DNA of 64,000 bases from Berberis thunbergii (lineage: Eukaryota > Streptophyta > Magnoliopsida > Ranunculales > Berberidaceae). The notes under the pieces were generated by a model. The model was not told the DNA's origin. It worked only from the letters and a program-made list of their open reading frames with translations, and made no database searches. A program made the translations under genes and the position numbers. Below, piece by piece: positions 37,286 through 46,912 of this stretch. Each line of letters starts with the position of its first letter. The first letter of the stretch is position 1. The stretch lies in assembly GCA_003290165.1 (NCBI GenBank), contig QNQO01010729.1, positions 1 through 64,000 of the forward strand, written 5' to 3'.

Positions 37286-39085
37286 TCAAGTCTTCCCCTC
37301 CTTGGCCATCTCCATGAGTCCCTTGGCCAAGGGGTCTTGAGAAGTCCCCTCCTTGATCCGATCAAGAAGGTTGCTAGCGGCGCTGCTTGCGCTAGCGAGC
37401 ATGGCCTTTCGGCTGAGAGCGTCAGCAACAACATTCACTTTGCCCGGCTTGTACTCCATGACATAATCGAACTCCGCTAGGAAGTCTTGCCACCGAGCTT
37501 GCTTGGGGCTGATCTTCTTCTGATTTTGAAAATAACTCGTAGCCACATTGTCGGTCATGATGGTAAACCGACTCCCAAGCAAATAGTGCCTCCAAGTCCG
37601 CAAGCAATGAATGATGGCTGTCATCTCCTTGTCATGCACCGGGTACCGTCTTTCGGTATCATTGAGCTTGCGAGACTCGTAGGCTATGGGATGCCCCTCT
37701 TGCATAAGCACCGCTCCGATGGCAAAATCTGATGCATCGGTGTGAAGTTCGAACGACTTAGCATAATCGGGCAAGGCCAAGACAGGTTCCTTGGTGACTG
37801 CCTTCTTCAAATCATCGAACGCTTCTTGGCATTTCTCACTCCAATGCCACTGCACCTTCTTCTTCAGCAAGTCGGTCAGTGGGGCTGCTCTCGCCGAGTA
37901 GCTCAAAATGAATCTCCGATAATAATTGGCCAGCCCAAGGAAAGAACGTAGCTCCGAAACGTTCTTGGGTGGATCCCATTCATTGATGGCCTGCACTTTG
38001 TCCCGTTCCATCATGATCTTTCCAGCCTTGATGCGGTGCCCCAAGAAAGACACCTCGTCTTGGGCGAACGAGCACTTCTCCAATTTCACGTACAGCTCGC
38101 TCTCCCGCAATGCTTGGAAAACCTGTCGCAAGTGATGCACATGTTCTTCCAAGTTGTCGCTATACAAGACGATATCGTCGAGATAGACGACTACAAATTT
38201 ATCCAAGAAAGGCTGAAAGATTTTGTTCATTAAAGTGCAGAAAGTAGCCGGGGCATTGGTGAGACCAAAAGGCATCACCAAGAATTCATAAGACCCATAG
38301 TGAGTGACACATGCCGTCTTTGGCTCATCTCCTTTGGCTATGCGCACTTGCCAATACCCCGATCGGAGATTCAGTTTAGAAAAGTACATGGCTTTACCGA
38401 GCCTATCGAAAAGATTGGCAACCAAAGGAATTGGATACTTGTTCTTGATGGTTACTTTGTTAAGTGCTCGGTAATCGATGCACATACGCAAGGACCCGTC
38501 ATGCTTGCGTTGGAACAATACTGGTGCACCGAATGGGGCCTTGGATGGCCGAATGAAACCCGCGTCCAGCAGTTCCTTGAGTTGCTTGCGTAGCTCTTCC
38601 AACTCTGGCGGTGCCATCTGATAAGGCACCATGGCTGGAGGCCTAGCCCCTGGCTCCAGCTCGATCATATGATCGACTTCCCTTCTTGGAGGAAGTCTCT
38701 TGGGTAGCTCTGGAGGCATGACATATTTGTACTCTTTCAAAACCGCAGCTACCTCCTTCGGAACCTCGCTGGGTTGAGGCCCATCTTCGATCAACGTGGC
38801 CACAAATGTTGCTTGCCCCTTTTGCACGCCTTTCTTCACTTGAATGGCTGACAACATCTTGGCCTCCACGATCTCCCGAGTGACAGGGACAGAGCATGTT
38901 TCTCGATCCTTTGCAATTCTCATCGACCCGTCCCTTTTTAATGTCCATGGCTTCATTGTATCCATGAACTCCATGCCCAGCACCAATGAGAAGTCGTCCA
39001 TCGTGACGACAGTCAGGTCCACCATCCCCTTCCATTCACCCAAATGAAGGGAGATGCCTCGTGCTACACCATGGATAGGCACCAT
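37286..39085 (-). pseudogene. Chromovirus reverse transcriptase and RNase H
   Basis: 599 residues continue from the protease. Landmarks in order are [14 protein letters not shown] (end of protease), [72 protein letters not shown], the catalytic [23 protein letters not shown], the RNase H start [16 protein letters not shown] and its end [12 protein letters not shown]. All RT motifs are intact. A single TGA at about 37286 separates it from the integrase; the surrounding frame is otherwise continuous. Confidence 0.93.
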
Positions 39086-40567
39086 GGATAGGCACCGATG
39101 CTGTGTTGATGGTCTTCAAGGTGCCTGGCTCCTTGGTGTACTGCACACCCAGCCTTGTTGCCTCCTTCAAAGCAACAAAGTTGTGCGTTGTACTCGTGTC
39201 GACGAGTGCCTTTGAAGCCTTGCCATTTACCTTGGCTTCCACAAACATAAGAGCGGATTTCTTCGAACGGGGCAGCGTACTTACCTTAGCCACGTTGTTT
39301 TGCTCCACCGTAGCCTTGACGCTGCTTAGCAAGCGCAAAGTCCCCATTTGCGCCTCATCCCCCGATGATTCCCCGAACGATCCACTCTTGCCAGCGATCA
39401 TCGCATTGAGCTTCTGTCGCTGTGGGCACTCCCTAGCCCAGTGCGGCTTTCCGCACAAGAAGCAGTCGCGGTTTTTCACCTTGCTATCCGAAAAGGACTG
39501 CTTGGCTTTGTCCTTCTTCTCGAACTGCTTGCCGCCGCTGCTACTGCGACTTTTTTCAGTGGGTTTTGCTCCCCCACCTTTTCCCTTGTTACCGTCGCCA
39601 CTCTTGCTACTGCCCTTGTGGCTTTTCGAATCAGCCTTGTATTCGAACAAGGATTCGGCAACTGCGATAGCCTCCGCAAGTGATTGAACATTGCGTCTCT
39701 TTAACTCTTGCTCAGCCCATCGTTGTAGTCCATCCATGAAGTAGACGAGCTGAATTTTCTCCGGCATGTCCGAGACTTCAAGCATAAGAGAAGTGAACTG
39801 CTTGACGTACTCTTTGATCGACCTCGTATGCTTCAGTCCACACAGCCTCTTCATAGCAACTTCCTCCGCATTCTCCGGATAGAATTGCCGCTTGAAATCC
39901 GCCTTGAACTCGTCCCAAGTCTTAAGCGAGCAAAGACCCTTCTTGATATCCGACTCACGCCTCCTCCACCAAAGCATGGCATCATCACCGAAGTACATGG
40001 TGACGGTGGTGATCTTGGACTCATCGTCGTCCAAGCGCATCGCGTTGAAATATTTTTCAACACTCCATAGGAAGTTGTCGAGCTCCCTAGCATCGCGCTT
40101 CCCATGGTACCTTGGCGGCTCGGGCACCTTCATCCTTGGTCCCTCTCGTATAGTAGTACTACCTGCCACAACCGCCTTGCATAGGTTGACGTCCGATTGC
40201 AAGGACTCAACCTGCTCCCGAATGGCTTGGAGCTGCCCCATCAGCGTGTCCTTGAGCTGGCCTATCTCGTTGCGCATAGCATCCGCAACTTGGTTGACGA
40301 GAAGTTGAGTCTCGTCCTTGGCTTCCACATTGCCAAGCTCAAGGTCATGGACGCGGCTATCGAGTTGCTCGATATCCGTAGTGACGCTAGCCAACGTCCC
40401 ATTGAAGGACTCAACCTTCAGTTCCATCTCCCCCACGCTGTCCTGGAGATCACCCACAGTCAGCTCCACCTTGGCCATACGATCCTCAAGCATGCTGGTC
40501 CGACTAGTCTTTCTTCCAGTCTCCTCGACCACGGACCCTCCACAACACTCTCTTTGTTTCCCGACAT
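39036..40567 (-). pseudogene. Chromovirus gag and protease
   Basis: The likely start ATG is at 40567 (MSGNKESVVEG), but it is one frame off from the long open frame that begins near 40532, so a one-base change lies between. The N-terminal 110 residues are heptad-rich. The capsid-like part has PEPPRYHGKRDARELDNFLW and WDEFKADFKRQFYPENAEEV. A basic Lys/Ser/Gly linker follows, then a knuckle CFLCGKPHWAREC with the shorter C-x2-C-x3-H-x4-C spacing. The protease core reads ALVDTSTTHNFV, with Ser in place of Gly in the D-T-G triad. The frame then fails at a 13-bp tandem duplication (CACCATGGATAGG twice, about 39067-39093). Confidence 0.9.
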
Positions 40568-40652
40568 GATCAGATTGCTCCGCACCTAACCTTCGTACAC
40601 ACAGCAGCTAGCACAACGCAACTTCAGCAAGACCGCCCCTACGATCGTCGCT

Positions 40653-40664
40653 GCTTTGATACCA
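40653..40664 (-). promoter_or_regulatory. Primer binding site of the chromovirus
   Basis: The complement TGGTATCAAAGC matches the 3' end complement of initiator tRNA-Met with one difference. It is two bases inside the 5' LTR. Confidence 0.85.
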
Positions 40665-40666
40665 CG

Positions 40667-41316
40667 TGTCACGTGCTGACCTTTTCCCCTTGGCTAACAC
40701 GCTGCCCACTAGCGTCACACTCCCGTCGGACTAACTCGTCAAGGCACTTCGATGCTTGGCTAATGCTAAGTGATGCTACGGAAGCTTAAGTGGGGAAAAT
40801 GTTAAGGCACAAGTGTTTAGGCTTTTTGAAAGAATGCTTTGTATTGCTTGAGAGAGTTGTACAAGTGTTTCCTTCCTGTTCTGTACAAATGAATGCCAAG
40901 GCCTATTTATAGGCCCTTAAAGTCCTAAAAGCTTCTAGCCTAGAACCTTCCACAATCCTCCTTCAAAGGAGTATTCTCTATGCATCTAGAAAGTTCCCAC
41001 CTCCAAAGGAACTAGAAATTACAAGGAGGCTTCTAGAAAATACTACACAAATCTGTACAAGGGTGTTCTAGACTCATCCATGCTAGAACACTATAGAGAA
41101 AGCTAAGCTAGAATGTCCAAGAGCACTCTAAAACCTTCCGGAGGCATCTAGAGAAAACTAAGCTAGAATGTCCAAAAACACTCTAGAACCTTTCGGAGAC
41201 ATCTCGAAAAGCTTGCTGCTCCATCGGGCCTTTACGGGCCTACTGCCAGCGTCCATATGATGCTTTGGATGCCTTGTTGCCTTGGTGAGGGATATTTTGA
41301 GAGATGGCTCGTGACA
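40667..41316 (-). repeat. 5' LTR of the chromovirus
   Basis: 650 bp and about 98% identical to the left LTR. It is separated from the primer binding site by two bases (CG at 40665-40666). It contains the same TATA box at about 40907. Confidence 0.95.
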
Positions 41317-41713
41317 TGCCGCGGTAAATGTAATTTGTTTTTGAATTTAGGATCTAGAGAAACTAAAACTTTACTACACATTTGGAACACAGCTGATCCG
41401 CATAAAGAGTAGATGGGGTGAGAAATATTGAACTGTTACTTTCCTTCGAGCACGACACCATTTATGGATCTGGTACAATTTGGGAATCCAGGGTCTCTAC
41501 CTCAACTTCATTTACTTATGTATGCTAAAATACGTTTTTCATTGAAGGTGCACATAATAATTTTTTTTTTGACATAGATGGAATTGATCAGAGGGTTTGT
41601 TGGAGGCATGATTAATTAGCAAGGGTAACATGCTAGTGTATATATGCTTGCTGCTTATTTTATGATTAAAGTCGAATGCAGGGTTTCTCATAATTTGTGG
41701 GTATTGTAACTAG

Positions 41714-42163
41714 GTATGCAAGCGACTTGGAGTTACGAATAAGAAAGCTTACGCCAGGCTGTTTAATGTATTCTCAAGATTTCGAATGCACCTTGAGGCA
41801 GAGAGTCACAACAGAACTGTACAATATAGATTTTGGACTTCTAGAAATTTTACTAATATTTCTACTGTTACTCCTGGTAAGACTGAGGATGGCCTTGACA
41901 AAGTAATACATACCACATCAAGTGCAATGGACTGACTGCTGCATGAAGGATCAGATCCAATCGCCCCACTATTTGATTCTTCGACCTCGAAACTTGAATT
42001 CAGGACTGTAGGCGAAATTAAAGCTGGATTAGAAGACCACTGCTATTCTGCTGGAGATGTTGAGAGTAATCAGATGGTTATATTCCAATGTGGGTGTTTG
42101 CGGTTTGCACGTGCTGATACAGATCATACCCAAAGTTCACTAATGATTAGTGACTAATCTTCG
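41714..42163 (+). pseudogene. TFIIIC exon block 2
   Basis: An acceptor AG at 41712-41713 is followed by VCKRLGVTNKKAYARLFNVF, continuing SRFRMHLEAESHNRTVQYRF and then WTSRNF. This completes the helix-turn-helix started in block 1. The same frame runs on with a less conserved tail and meets TGA at about 41932 (after SSAMD) and TAA at about 42156. Either the exon really ends before the TGA, or it is broken. No clear GT donor marks its end, although GGTAAGACTG at 41876 is a possible one. Confidence 0.85.
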
Positions 42164-42592
42164 GCCTCTGAAGTTGGACATCATTAATACCCATACTTAT
42201 AGATTGCCTATCTGACCCAAGACGGGGACGAATTCAAAATTTTCTTGTAAGCGAGGCATTGACATTGAGAGAAACCACGCTTGTTTAACCATGTTGCATA
42301 GGGGTGAATATCTCTATCCTTATGAGTGGCTTACGAATGAGGCAAGTAGACCTCTCACCCCCTTCTCTTCATTTTGAAGCCCTTAGTGGGATGTTAGAAA
42401 GAGCTTGTGGGATCAACCTTCTAAAGGGATTTTGAGTAAATAGTGAGGTCCTGGTGGTATGTCATCTCCAATTCATTGATGATATCATTTTTTTCATTGA
42501 CAACGATCCACATCAAGTGAAAACTTTGAAACTCATTTTTTGAAATCTTTGAGTGTGCGTCGGGTCTAAAAGTAAATTTTCGGGAGTCATAT
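42164..42592. other. TFIIIC intron or decayed exon, no clear feature
   Basis: Short open stretches occur, but I find no recognisable TFIIIC segment or element end. Confidence 0.3.
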
Positions 42593-44417
42593 TTATAGAA
42601 CTAAGCAAGAATTGAATAAACTAAACAAGAACCGAAATAATTCTACGATAAACCCTAATGGAAAGCAAATAAGAAAATAACTATTCTTTCATTTAATCAA
42701 CTCGCCAACCATGAATAATGCTTTGCCTTATTTATAATCTCCCTAACTTCTTTGGCAAGCTAACTAATCTACTCCTAATTGGTTAATAATGTTCTACCTA
42801 TGATGGGCTTTACTTAATAGGCTCAATTACAATGAACTAATATTACTATACTAACCCATAATACTACCCGCTTACATCACCCTTCCGGGGTTGAAGAAGC
42901 TCGTTCTCGAGCTTGAAGTTGAAGAAGTCCAATGAACACAAGCAACCGGTCACTGAACATAATATGAAGTGCACTTGAAGTAATCAATCTCGAACATTGC
43001 CACGATACACATTGGAGCAAGGTGACTCAAAGAACAAGAAGTTGCAATAAACATGTGCATAAGCTCGTGCCACAATGAATTCCCAATATGGATCAACATA
43101 ATCGTCGTCACTCACTGTGTCTTATGCGGTAGAAACATCATCCTCCTGCCCAAATGTAGGAAAAAATCATAGAAGTCAAATGCCAATATGTCAGAAATCG
43201 AATACTATGACGGCACCCTTAACTTCCACAAAATCTTGGAAAGTTTTGACAAATATAATAGCTCGTCTTACTATTTTCGCATCTGTTCAAGTTCATCTTT
43301 CTTCAATTATCCTTAAACTCTAATTTTATCGTCAAATATTTTGATCATCTGTTGGTTTCTCTCATCCTCCCTTGCTTTTTCTTGGTCTCTCATTTCTTTT
43401 AAATCTCTCCATACTCCTTCCAACCAGTGGGATCGATAGTGTGGTGTACATCACTAGCAGATGGGGGTGGGGTGGGGGTGGTGGTGTATGGCAAACTGGT
43501 TTAGGTTGGGTGTAATGGGTATATAAGTGGTTTGTGGTTGGGGATAGTAATTTGGTTATGAATATTGGACACCTAAGGGTATTTGATTGGATTTGGGCTA
43601 TATTGTTATTGGTATGAGGACGGGGAATAATGTGGGTATGAGTAATATGGATCGCTCATTCTTTTCACTGGATGGATGCTTTCACAGTTTCTGGGGTGTA
43701 CATAACATGTTGGACTAGCAAAGGACTTCTGAAAATTCGAATTAGGGGCATGATTGTAATTTTTTACTAGGGATCTCTTGTAAATCTGAATAGGGGCTGG
43801 GCTAAGAAATTCATAATTGCGGGTACACAACCACTTAAACTTGGTGCCACTAGTAGTCCTTATCTTCTTCAAAACAAGGTTTTATTTGTGCAGATCTTAG
43901 GGTGGATTTAAGGGTAACGGTGGTGTTGGCTCCAATAGTGAGAAGGGTGGGTTGGGGTTTAGTTGTCAACACTGGCGGTGCCTAATGGACCTAAACGGTG
44001 GCGATGTAGTTGACTCAAACTTCTATAAACCTTTTTGTGTTCTTCAATTACTCTTCTTCTTTCCTTTTCTCTTCTCCATCCTTTTTCAATCTTCTTTTTC
44101 AAACAAACCAATTTAGATCCTCTTCGACTCTGATACCAATTGATAGAACTACGCAAGATTTGAAATAAACTAAGCAAGAATTGAAATAATTCTACGATCT
44201 AGTGGAAAAACATAAGAAAATAACTATTCTTTCATTCAATCAACTAGCTAATAATGAACACTGCTTTGCCTTATTCATAATATCCCCAACTTTTTTGGCA
44301 AACTAATTAACCTAACCATTATTGGCTAATAATGCCCTAACTATTATGGACTTTACTTAATAGGCCCAATTACAATTAATTAATATTACTAGTCAAACCC
44401 ATAATATTACCCGCTTA
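42593..44417 (-). mobile_element. Short non-autonomous LTR element B
   Basis: The left LTR (42593-42879) and right LTR (44141-44417) share TATAGAACTA(A/C)GCAAGA, AACTATTCTTTCATT and ATAATATTACCCGCTTA. The primer site complement (CTCTGATACCA, 44128-44138) touches the right LTR, so the element is minus strand. CACCCTTCCGGGGTTGAAG after the left LTR is the purine tract in complement. The left LTR begins TTATAG instead of TGATAG, and the right LTR has lost its CATCA end. The interior (1.26 kb) has short frames only, with no gag or pol motif. Text just inside the left LTR (CACAAGCAACCGGT) matches element A. Confidence 0.75.
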
Positions 44418-45090
44418 TGGGTTTGATTAGTAATATTATTATTACAATGACTAAGGAGGGGACTCAATTATAGTGCTAGTGTATTATACAATATCACCTC
44501 GATAATTTAATACCCGATAAATTAATAACCTCGGTTAAATAATATTTTTAGTCGGTCTCGACTTTGGGATAACGTGCTAAATTAATAATTCGTTAAATTT
44601 ATAAGATAATACATTATAAAAAATTCTTATATGTCTAGGTAATATATAAATTAATAATTTCCTGATACATACTGCTTATGATTCAACTATGAGGCCATCC
44701 TAAAATATGACCGAGTCATTGTTTGTTTCTTCTAGAAATTGATGCTGCTTTGGATCTCATCTCTAACTTTTCTTAACATGGTAAGAAGTTCTAGTGTGTT
44801 TTTTGCTTGGTTAAATGTTCATAAAATAGAATAATGTAGTACATTGAACAATTTATAATCTATTTTGGTAAAAAATAAGTAGATTCATGAATTTTACTTG
44901 GTTAAACAAATACGTAGAATTATTAGTTCGTAAAATGAGAAACTAAATACAATGTACAATATTTAAGAAAATAACAAATACCTTGATAAATTGATAAGTT
45001 ATTAATTAATCGATAAATGCTATTTAGTATTTGCTAAATTAATAGATTTTCCTTGGTCCCATGGCTATTAATTTTTAGAGGTTTAATTGT
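44418..45090. other. AT-rich sequence, no gene
   Basis: It carries scattered ATTAATTTATCG-like repeats on both strands (about 44490-44600 and 44990-45050), probably a decayed MITE. No boundaries can be set. Confidence 0.35.
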
Positions 45091-45099
45091 ATGTTCAAA

Positions 45100-45830
45100 T
45101 TCTACCTTTTGGAGGCTGTGGCTTTAGATGGAAGTGATAGTGAGAAGGGTGGTGGTTTCCTACGCGTCCTATTAGCCCGTTTGGCCCAATGTGTGGGATA
45201 GTATCTATTCAATTTCAAGAACCTTCCTCCAAGGAGGGTGCGTCAAAGTTGGCAGCAGACGTCGCATTCATTTTTAGCATGATATTTGATGGGTACATGA
45301 CCCCTTAGAGAGATTTTTCTAGATTGTTCCCTGTATCCTCTCATAAAAATGGCTTGGTGCCAGAGTTTGAACATTATATGGAAGGAGAGCGGCTAGAATG
45401 AATTTAGTCTAATGGAAAGAAGGGGAAACTCCCCAATTATTGAGTTTGCTTGAGGGGACATTTTTGAGGGATGAGGAAGATGAATGGGAACAAAAGTGGG
45501 AGGAAAATAAGGTGTTTACCCTAAGATCATTCATTCATTTCTTTGGCAATTGATGGAGGGGTGGTTGTGAAGCGCCTCCTAATTTCTCCCCGTTGATTTT
45601 GTGGAATAAGTTTGGAGTCGTTCTAGGTGGCGAGGAAATGAGCGAGGAAACGGCGAGGGAGGGGGTTTGACCCCCCATCCCCCTTGAGATTCACACGGGC
45701 GCGCATCTCGAGAGGGATGGGGAGTCACACCCCCTCCCTCGCCCGTTTTCTTGCCATTTAGAATCACCGATAAGTTTGTGTGGCATTGTTTGTAGAATCT
45801 TGTGCCCATTAGAGACGTCCTTTATGAGGA
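45100..45830 (+). pseudogene. Decayed LINE ORF2 C-terminal fragment
   Basis: Broken frames give RDFSRLFPVSSHKNGLVPEF near 45310-45370, then a spacing of tryptophans and leucines as in the connection and zinc-binding part of plant LINE ORF2. Stops are dense. A GC-rich palindromic element (45621-45762) is inserted. The call rests on one motif and its context. Confidence 0.4.
45621..45762. mobile_element. GC-rich palindromic hairpin element, copy 1
   Basis: Arms of about 60 bp (TTCTAGGTGGCGAGGAAATG against the complement of the right arm, TTCTAAATGGCAAGAAAACG) pair around CTTGAGAT...ATCTCGAG. The loop holds CACGGGCGCGC. The element shares arm motifs GCGAGG and core ATCTCGAG with the one at 58548-58722. 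Confidence 0.75.
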
Positions 45831-46370
45831 GGGGAATGATAATTGACAGCTCATTTGTCTGGTAATAATAAGGAAATTTTGTCTACAGGATCACGCTGTT
45901 ATTCTGATTCAGAGGTTGGAGTCGGAGAGTCAAAGTTTGGTCCTGATCAGCCGCAAAGGGCGCTCATCCACGACTTCTTCTTGAAACCATCTCTTTGCTT
46001 TCTTTCCTTCACATCTCTTCTTGTCGTTCCTGGTAATGAGATCAAACCCAGTTGGTTGGCCTTTTCAATCAGGAAAAGACCTTACTATTTGGCTCTCGTC
46101 AAAGCAGATGCTTTCATATCTTCACAAAGAGATCTCATCATAGGTGGTTGGGTTCCCCTTGTAAGTGAAACCAAACATGTGATCCACATTAGATGGGCCT
46201 GCTTTCTATATTTATTTTGTTAGGAGTGGGGGGTGGAGCTTTATATCCCTCAGAGTAGACCCCCCACTGGCAGAGAAGTCGAAGTTTGTTACAGAATATA
46301 GCTGATGCTTACGATGATGATTTTTTTTTATACACTATGCATGTTTTAAGTTTTTAACTCTGTTTGGTCA
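45831..46370 (+). other. Unassigned open stretch upstream of a TFIIIC exon
   Basis: An open frame at 45843-46223 (126 aa) has no domain I recognise. It could contain a fast-evolving TFIIIC exon (45880-46000 reads SRCYSDSEVGVGESKFGPDQ) or be chance. Not assigned. Confidence 0.25.
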
Positions 46371-46375
46371 CATGA

Positions 46376-46656
46376 TGTTGGTATTTGCATGTGCTTCGTG
46401 TTTCTAATGATAAGCGTCAATCGCGTCTTGGTAGATTTAGAAGCGAGTCAAATCTAAATGAGCAGGAGATGGAACCAATAAAAAGTAATTGCATATCAGC
46501 TTTTCGAAAAAGGGAAAAATCTAAGAAAGCAATGTCATCCAAACATGTAAAATCTTGTAAAGAAATTGGAGAATCGAGCATTGAGAAAGTTTGTGTAGTA
46601 TCTGATGATGGTTGCAAATGTGAACAAAATTTGGAAGATATTGACCTTCACTCGCA
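46376..46656 (+). pseudogene. TFIIIC exon block 3, part before the copia insertion
   Basis: The frame reads SNDKRQSRLGRFRSESNLNE and later KVCVVSDDGCKCEQNLEDI, ending DLHSQ at the 5-bp target site AGAAG (46657-46661). Reading resumes in the same frame after the second AGAAG at 58247-58251, continuing ASVDTQTKIAEDSMPIEEDG. The exon therefore was intact through this point when the copia element landed. This part is acidic and serine-rich linker, which is poorly conserved in the family, so its assignment rests on continuity with the downstream block. Confidence 0.7.
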
Positions 46657-46661
46657 AGAAG

Positions 46662-46909
46662 TGAAAGATTTAGGGTAATTGTTTTTCTGTATTCTCATTA
46701 ACCCAATGGAAAATATTTATACAAGAAGTCCAACAGTAGCTTCCCTAATTTCTCATAATACCTAGCAATAGTTTAGGAAATATTAAACTTCTTGAGGAAG
46801 TCGTTTCCTATAACAAAGCAAGTACCCATATATAGTTATCCTAGAACAAAGGAAAGAATAAAGGAATAAACCACCTAAATAATCTCCTAACATAAATAAT
46901 CTCCTAACA
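46662..46909 (-). repeat. 3' LTR of the copia element
   Basis: 248 bp. The end carries a tandem duplication of AAATAATCTCCTAACAT-like sequence that the other LTR lacks. The nested element landed three bases past its edge. Confidence 0.9.
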
Positions 46910-46912
46910 CCC

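Larger units (their letters stand above)
35240..41316 (-). mobile_element. Complete Ty3/gypsy chromovirus, 6.08 kb
   Basis: The two LTRs of 650 bp each (35240-35889 and 40667-41316) begin TGTCACGTGCTG and end CTCGTGACA on the + strand. I count about 12 differences, near 1.8%. The primer site (complement TGGTATCAAAGC) is at 40653-40664, and the polypurine tract (complement GGGTGAGGGAGAA) lies beside the left LTR. Gag, protease, reverse transcriptase, RNase H, integrase and chromodomain are present in one series. Flanks are CTGCA and TGCCG, so no clean 5-bp duplication is seen; TGCA/TGCC would be a 4-bp near-match. It lies in the TFIIIC intron, antisense to the gene. Confidence 0.95.

Noticed and set aside
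39103..39687. 194-codon plus-strand frame inside the chromovirus
   Set aside because: It is the antisense shadow of gag-protease; composition follows the other strand's codons.
35235..41321. Target duplication CTGCA/TGCCG for the chromovirus
   Set aside because: The five bases do not match; only a four-base near match (TGCA/TGCC) is present, so I do not claim it.
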